A stretch of DNA of 64,000 nucleotides from Sporomusa silvacetica DSM 10669 (lineage in GTDB: Bacteria; Bacillota; Negativicutes; Sporomusales; Sporomusaceae): NCBI RefSeq assembly GCF_002257705.1, contig NZ_LSLK01000076.1:47328-111327 (forward strand), in the 5' to 3' direction. Numbering within the stretch: position 1 is the stretch's first letter; each line of letters starts with the position of its first letter. The position numbers were made by a program, and so were the translations under genes. The notes beneath the pieces were generated by a model. That model made no database searches, was not told where the DNA came from, and saw only the letters and a program-made list of their open reading frames with translations. This document shows, piece by piece, positions 59,479-64,000 of the stretch.

Positions 59479-61464
59479 ATGAACAAAATGAGCACTTTTA
59501 TATTTTTTGTTTTATTTTTATTATCCACTCCCGTAGACAATGCAATTGCCCTGGCCGCCGAAGAAGGAAAAAAAGAAACGGAAAAAACCTTTACCTTTGA
59601 AGAAATTGTAGTCACCGCTCCTGCCGAAACAGATACACTGACTGTGGAAACAGATCCCAAATTGCCCCGTCAACCGGTTCCGGCCAATGACGGCGGCGGT
59701 TACCTAAAAAACATTCCCGGATTTTCTGCCGTACGTAAAGGTGGTTCAGGTACTGACCCCACCTTCCGGAGCCTAGGCGGCACACGTCTCAACATCTTAC
59801 TTGACGGGACTTACCTGCAGGGAGGCTGCGGCGGACGGATGGATCCCCCCACTGCGTACATTTTTCCTGAATCCTACAGTAAGATTACCGTGTTAAAAGG
59901 GCCGGAAACCGTACTATATGGTGGTGGCAATATTGCGGGAACCGTACTATTTGAACGGATTACACCCCGTTTTCAAAAGCCTGGAGCGCGCGTCTACAGC
60001 AGCTTGTTGACAGGCAGTAATGGCCGAAATGATGAACTTTTGGATATAACATCCGGCGATACTAAAGGTTATGTACGAATCATCAGATCCCGTTCTCATG
60101 CAGATGATTATTCAGATGGTAGCGGTAATAAAGTCCATTCCTTTTACACCCGTAACAGCCTAACAGGAATATTCGGTTATACCCCGGATGTCAACACACT
60201 CTATGAAATTACAGCAGATACCAGCAAAGCTAAGGCCGCATATGCCGACCGAGCAATGGACGGTTCAAAGTTTGACCGCAACGATTATAGTTTCAAATTT
60301 GAAAAAAACAATCTCTCCTCTCACCTAAACCGTATTACCTTTAATGCCTATCACAACTACATCGATCATGTCATGGACAATTATTCATTCCGGACGCCTA
60401 GTGGTATGGCCATGGCCAGTAACCCTGACCGCACAACAACAGGCGCCCGATTGGCGGTCGATTTGACGCTGAACCCAAGCACAACTGCAATTGTCGGCAT
60501 TGATTACCAGAAAAATGAACATACCAGTCGCAGTGGCGGAAAAAGTTATGAATCCAAGACCCGCACACCGGATATGACCTTTGAAAACGTTGGTATATTC
60601 GGTGATATTATTCATAGTATTGACAAACACTCACGGCTGAAAGGCGGGTTACGAATGGATTCGCTTGATGTTAAAAATGAAAATCCCAGTAGCCTTGCCA
60701 GTGACAGTAATAAAACCTATGGTGCTTTTGTACGCTACGAGCATGATTCAACAACTTCCCCCCTCACGACCTATTTTGGCATCGGTCATGCCGAACGACC
60801 AGCCGACTGGTGGGAAAGAAACAAAACATTTTCACTAAAACCGGAAAAAAATACACAATTTGATACTGGCTTGGTTTATCAATCAGGCAAATTAAAATCC
60901 AGCCTGTCGCTGTTCTATTCCAAAATTGACGATTTTATTCTGTTAATGAACAATAAAACAACCAATAAAACATCGGGTACTAATAGTAATGCAACATTAT
61001 ACGGCGGCGAAGGCCAGGTCACCTATTCGCTGTCCGACAACTGGAATGCCATCGCCACATTAGCCTATGTACGCGGTAAAAATGATACCAGTGGCGGTCC
61101 TTTGCCGCAGATAGCACCACTGGAAGCTACCCTAAGCCTGAATTATACCAAAGATAAGTTTGGTGCCGGACTCCTCTGGCGAGGTGTTGCTGCACAAAAG
61201 CGCGTTGCTGTAGACAGCGGCAATGAAATAGGGTTTGATATTGGTCCCTCTGCTGGTTTTGGCATTTTATCCTCAAATTTATCCTACCAACCTACCAAAA
61301 ACCTGCTAATCAGCGCTGGTGTAGACAATATATTTGATAAAACCTATGCCGAATTTATCAGCAAGTCTGTGAGCTCATCTATGGCTAATCTTGGTTTGCC
61401 TGTTACCGTACGGGTAAATGAACCAGGACGTACTATCTGGCTGAAAACCAGTTACAGCTTTTAG
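59479..61464 (+). CDS. TonB-dependent outer membrane receptor, copper-receptor-like
   Basis: A 661-residue protein. Signal peptide (about 1-26), a TonB-box-like segment (FEEIVVTAPAE), plug domain (about 55-165) with RLNILLDGTYLQGGCGGRMD, PPTAYIFPESYSK and TVLKGPETVLYGGGNIAG, then a 22-strand-type barrel ending SYSF. The plug sequence, with RMDPPTAYI.PES, resembles OprC/NosA copper receptors. GGAGG precedes the ATG. Leader F places the gene in the same regulon as the sulfur genes, so the cargo could instead be a sulfur-containing or metal-thiol compound. Energy transduction proteins are not in the window. Confidence 0.9.
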   Translation: MNKMSTFIFFVLFLLSTPVDNAIALAAEEGKKETEKTFTFEEIVVTAPAETDTLTVETDPKLPRQPVPANDGGGYLKNIPGFSAVRKGGSGTDPTFRSLGGTRLNILLDGTYLQGGCGGRMDPPTAYIFPESYSKITVLKGPETVLYGGGNIAGTVLFERITPRFQKPGARVYSSLLTGSNGRNDELLDITSGDTKGYVRIIRSRSHADDYSDGSGNKVHSFYTRNSLTGIFGYTPDVNTLYEITADTSKAKAAYADRAMDGSKFDRNDYSFKFEKNNLSSHLNRITFNAYHNYIDHVMDNYSFRTPSGMAMASNPDRTTTGARLAVDLTLNPSTTAIVGIDYQKNEHTSRSGGKSYESKTRTPDMTFENVGIFGDIIHSIDKHSRLKGGLRMDSLDVKNENPSSLASDSNKTYGAFVRYEHDSTTSPLTTYFGIGHAERPADWWERNKTFSLKPEKNTQFDTGLVYQSGKLKSSLSLFYSKIDDFILLMNNKTTNKTSGTNSNATLYGGEGQVTYSLSDNWNAIATLAYVRGKNDTSGGPLPQIAPLEATLSLNYTKDKFGAGLLWRGVAAQKRVAVDSGNEIGFDIGPSAGFGILSSNLSYQPTKNLLISAGVDNIFDKTYAEFISKSVSSSMANLGLPVTVRVNEPGRTIWLKTSYSF

Positions 61465-61494
61465 ATATCCCCATTATCTTTCGAGCAGGTGGAC

Positions 61495-61523
61495 TTTACA
61501 ACCCCCCAAAAACCTGGTATAAT
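61495..61523 (+). promoter_or_regulatory. Sigma-A promoter of the hydrolase gene
   Basis: TTTACA, exactly 17 bases, TATAAT. The leader RNA begins about 20 bases downstream, so it lies at the very 5' end of the transcript. Confidence 0.75.
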
Positions 61524-61542
61524 AAATTATAATTTAATATTT

Positions 61543-61600
61543 AAGCTGATTAGATAAACTAAAGGCCCAAAAAACAACGCATAGTTGTTTTTGGGTCTTA
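61543..61600 (+). ncRNA. Sulfur-regulon leader RNA, copy G (before the hydrolase)
   Basis: AAGC, TGA, TTAG, loop ATAAA, CTAA, AG, GCCC. Inner stem TTAG/CTAA differs from TCAG/CTGA at two pairing positions. Outer stem only two pairs plus TTT/AAA. Terminator GCCCAAAAACAAC.. with TTGTTTTTGGGTC and a T-rich tail. Confidence 0.7.
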
Positions 61601-61628
61601 TCTTATTTTTAAGGAGGAGAAATATATT

Positions 61629-62429
61629 ATGAAACAACATGAATGGATACTTAGCCAAGGCCGCAAGCTCTCCGCCATGATTCAGGCCCATAGCTTTACT
61701 GTAACGCAAACTCCGGTTGTCATCTGCTGCCATGGTTTTACCAGCGAAAAAGTCGGTTCCAATCAGTTAATGCTCCATGTGGCAAATGCCCTTGAAGCAG
61801 CTGGTCTCATCGCAGTACGTTTTGACTTTACCGGTTCAGGTGAAAGCGAGGGGGATTTTGTTGATGACACAACCATAAAAAACTGGCAGGAAGATTTGCA
61901 CAATGTCATCCAGTGGGTGAAAAACCTCCCGGAATTTGAAGGATTGCCGGTGTACTTGCTAGGTCATAGCCTTGGCGGCCTAATTGTTCTTAGTCATGAT
62001 GATGATGCCATTGCTGGCCGGGTAGCGTTAGCTCCGGTAACTCAACCTATCGAAAATTTTCAAAATATCATATTAGGACCTGAGCTATGGCAGCAATCAA
62101 TTGCAGGCCAAACAATCGCCAACTTTTTGGGCAAAGGGTTTAGCCTTAGTCCCAACTTTGTTAATGATTTGCTGGAAAACCACTATGAACCATTAACACA
62201 AATCGAGTCCCACCGTTCCCCCCTACTCATTGTCCATGGCCAGCAAGACATCGTTGTCCCACCGTCAGGTTCAGAACGATTATATGATCGCTACCAAGGC
62301 GAAAAAGAAATTGCCCGTATCCAGGCAGACCATGTCTTTACCGGCAAACATGATGAACTTACAGCGCTGGTGACGGAGTGGTTACTAAACCAAAAAAAGC
62401 AGTGGATTGCTGTATGCCACGCACATTAA
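61629..62429 (+). CDS. Alpha/beta hydrolase
   Basis: A 266-residue serine hydrolase. Oxyanion-hole segment ICCHGFTS, nucleophile Ser in LLGHSLGGLIVL, Asp in HGQQDIVVPP and His in ADHVFTGKHD. The sequence resembles cinnamoyl-ester/acyl hydrolases of the Hydrolase_4 type. AAGGAGGAG precedes the ATG. It has its own promoter and leader G and a terminator after it. Substrate unknown; a thioester or sulfur-containing ester would suit the regulon, but this is speculation. Confidence 0.88.
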   Translation: MKQHEWILSQGRKLSAMIQAHSFTVTQTPVVICCHGFTSEKVGSNQLMLHVANALEAAGLIAVRFDFTGSGESEGDFVDDTTIKNWQEDLHNVIQWVKNLPEFEGLPVYLLGHSLGGLIVLSHDDDAIAGRVALAPVTQPIENFQNIILGPELWQQSIAGQTIANFLGKGFSLSPNFVNDLLENHYEPLTQIESHRSPLLIVHGQQDIVVPPSGSERLYDRYQGEKEIARIQADHVFTGKHDELTALVTEWLLNQKKQWIAVCHAH

Positions 62430-62444
62430 CGGCAAAGGCAAATC

Positions 62445-62487
62445 AAAGGAGAGCTTTCCTAAACTAAGCTTAGGGAAGCTCTCCTTT
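62445..62487. terminator. Terminator between convergent genes
   Basis: AAAGGAGAGCTTTCCTAA pairs with TTAGGGAAGCTCTCCTTT, including a few mismatches. Confidence 0.8.
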
Positions 62488-62506
62488 ATTTCCAGTTCTT
62501 TCTCCT

Positions 62507-63706
62507 TCAGTCAAATTCGCCTCTGGTCATGATAACACTTGGATCAATGCGGCTTCCCCGATAAGCTGGCAGCCAGGCAGCTACAGCTCCTAACCCGGTG
62601 AATAGTACCGTAATACCGAAGGCCATAGCAGCAATAACCTCCCAGGATGGCTGCACAAAAGGAAATGATTGATAAGCTTCCAGTAGTTGCAGGCTTCCTT
62701 TATACAAGCCACCACCAAGCAGAAGACCGGCAATTGATCCTGTCAAGGATACTGCCGCTGCTTCACCAACAATAACTGCGCTAATGTCCCGCCCGGTAGC
62801 ACCAAAAGCCAGGTAAAGCCCCCATTCCGCCTGTCGTTCCCACGTCAATGTATAAAACCGGGAAAAAAGCTGCAATAAGGACGTCAATATTGCCAATAAA
62901 CCAACCCCACCAATGAGGAATACAAACACAGTAAACTGGTCAGCAATACGTTTTTTAACCTCTGCGGCTACAATCGGCTTCATAAAGCCAACATTTTGAA
63001 TATCAGTTACCACTGTATTGATATCTGCGCCCTCATCGACCTGCACCAAAATGGTTGAAATCAGTTCAGACGGCGGTCCCTGTTTGGCCCAAACTTGTTT
63101 GAGTGAAGTATCCCTGGCAACTACCCGTCTGGCCTCATTCATACTGACAAGCAAAGAATAATCCAGCGTTGTCCCTGTTTCTTCGGCTACTGTAACAATA
63201 TTGTACCACTTGCCTAAAATCGATATTTTATTCTGGGTCCAAGTAGGTACTTTCGCCCCTAAGATAACCTCGTCATCAGTGAGCTCTGTTTTGTGTACTT
63301 TCTTCAGCCAGGGCGCGATAATCCAGTCATTAGTCGAATCATAACCAATCATTCGATTTTGAGTCCCAATATCATGGCAGTCTGCGGTCAAGGAGTGCGT
63401 ATAAAACTGTGGTGTAACCGTACGCACTCCGGGAACATTTCGCACACCCTCTACATACGATTTTGGCATATACGAATTGGCAGTTGCCCCGCCAAATAAG
63501 AGCAAACTGGGTTCAAGTGTCACCCCGTATGGTACAATAACAATATCTGCTCCCATACGCTGTTTAGAAAGCTCCATACCTGACGAAACTCCGTTATACA
63601 TAGCCCCAATACTAAAGACGATAGCTACCCCAACAGCAATAGAAACAATAATAGCAATGCTTTGCAGCCGGCGATGCAACAGGCTTTTCCAGATAAGAAA
63701 TATCAT
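62507..63706 (-). CDS. FtsX/MacB-family ABC permease
   Basis: A 399-residue protein with the MacB topology: one N-terminal helix (SIAIIVSIAVGVAIVFSIGAM), a large extracytoplasmic domain (about 50-270) and three C-terminal helices (VFVFLIGGVGLLAILTSLLQLFSR and on). The ending YRGSRIDPSVIMTRGEFD is typical. Such permeases move lipoproteins or peptides or transmit force to the envelope and need an ATPase, which is not in the window. ATG 63706 has only a weak ribosome site (AGAGACTGG); the frame is open 14 codons further. An IS-type tnpB gene lies immediately upstream. Confidence 0.88.
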   Translation of the reverse strand: MIFLIWKSLLHRRLQSIAIIVSIAVGVAIVFSIGAMYNGVSSGMELSKQRMGADIVIVPYGVTLEPSLLLFGGATANSYMPKSYVEGVRNVPGVRTVTPQFYTHSLTADCHDIGTQNRMIGYDSTNDWIIAPWLKKVHKTELTDDEVILGAKVPTWTQNKISILGKWYNIVTVAEETGTTLDYSLLVSMNEARRVVARDTSLKQVWAKQGPPSELISTILVQVDEGADINTVVTDIQNVGFMKPIVAAEVKKRIADQFTVFVFLIGGVGLLAILTSLLQLFSRFYTLTWERQAEWGLYLAFGATGRDISAVIVGEAAAVSLTGSIAGLLLGGGLYKGSLQLLEAYQSFPFVQPSWEVIAAMAFGITVLFTGLGAVAAWLPAYRGSRIDPSVIMTRGEFD

Positions 63707-63756
63707 AATCCAGTCTCTGCTACTTAAAACATAGACAAATATATCCATGTTAAGAA

Positions 63757-63864
63757 AATTACTGTTTCATCGTGTCCGGTTTTGCCGAAGCTACCACCGT
63801 TTATATAACACTCCGCAGGCGTAAATTCCCGACTAGCCATCGGTACACATATACAATAGCTTGA
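63757..63864 (-). ncRNA. Putative omega-RNA / right end of an IS200/IS605-type element
   Basis: Directly after the tnpB stop the minus strand reads GGGAATTTACGCCTGCGGAG and, further on, GACACGATGAAACAG, with hairpins CCGA/TCGG and CGG/CCG. TnpB elements carry their guide-RNA scaffold in this position, ending at the element's right end. The exact end is not visible. Confidence 0.4.
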
Positions 63865-64000
63865 TTATGCTATCTTGTATATTTTGGCATTCGCAAGATT
63901 TATACTAGCGTTCAAATCGCGGTCTATTACTAATCCGCACTCTTGGCAAGTGTAAGTCCTGTCAGAAAGTTTTAGGTCTTTCTTGATATTTCCGCAACAC
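63865..64000 (-). CDS. tnpB: IS200/IS605-family TnpB, C-terminal part (gene runs off the window)
   Basis: The minus strand encodes 44 residues ending at TAA 63865-63867. It shows the end of the zinc finger and the third RuvC acidic motif: LKLSDRTYTCQECGLVIDRD followed by LNASINLAN. This is the RNA-guided nuclease of IS200/IS605 elements. Only the C-terminus is inside the window, so integrity of the gene and presence of tnpA cannot be judged. The motifs visible are intact. Confidence 0.88.
   Translation of the reverse strand, partial: CCGNIKKDLKLSDRTYTCQECGLVIDRDLNASINLANAKIYKIA

Overview
The window comes from a spore-forming, outer-membrane-bearing Firmicute (Negativicutes). A Sporomusaceae genus such as Pelosinus or Sporomusa fits best. 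The evidence is an SLH-domain beta-barrel porin and a TonB-dependent receptor (diderm envelope), a CotF-like spore coat protein, several anaerobic Fe-S and radical-SAM enzymes, and moderate GC with AT-rich intergenic DNA. The genus is inferred, not shown.

Layout. 1-5.4 kb: end of an unknown operon, a DapL-type aminotransferase, a MarR regulator, and a polar amino acid ABC transporter whose operon contains four tandem copies of a 91-bp repeat. 5.6-10.3 kb: an iron alcohol dehydrogenase with a sigma-54 promoter, a divergent AcoR-type activator, and a type III polyketide synthase/methyltransferase pair. 10.4-28 kb: a nucleobase permease with an odd C-terminal extension, a CBS protein behind a structured leader, SOD, redox proteins, HxlR and LysR regulators, TauE, and an accessory patch with a PIN-domain protein, an EAL remnant, a P-type ATPase remnant and very small genes. 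28-38.5 kb: HAD phosphatase, divergent pdxR/pdxK, an HD-GYP/GGDEF pair, transporters and an MCP-like protein with inverted domain order.

38.7-57 kb is a sulfur region. It holds metX and a cystathionine synthase/lyase gene (each behind a SAM-I riboswitch), two cysK genes, a PatB-type C-S lyase, two DUF2292 proteins, a SsuB-like ATPase, a HydE-like enzyme, a double-cubane reductase with its activator, and a NifH-like/NifB-like pair without NifDK. 57-64 kb: a DegS/DegU-like two-component system, a TonB receptor resembling copper receptors, an alpha/beta hydrolase, a MacB-like permease and the end of a TnpB gene.

The main discovery candidate is a small conserved leader RNA found eight times on both strands. 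It has an outer stem, a TGA/AG internal loop, a covarying 4-bp inner stem, and an intrinsic terminator whose 5' arm is also the 3' half of the outer stem. It precedes both cysK genes (two copies in series at one), a DUF2292 gene, the NifH/NifB-like operon, patB, the TonB receptor gene and the hydrolase gene. It looks like a transcription attenuator or riboswitch of a sulfur-linked regulon. I do not recognise it as a known class. A second novelty candidate is a palindromic repeat family with all copies in the same orientation; one copy sits inside the terminator loop of one of these leaders and another supplies the metX stop codon.
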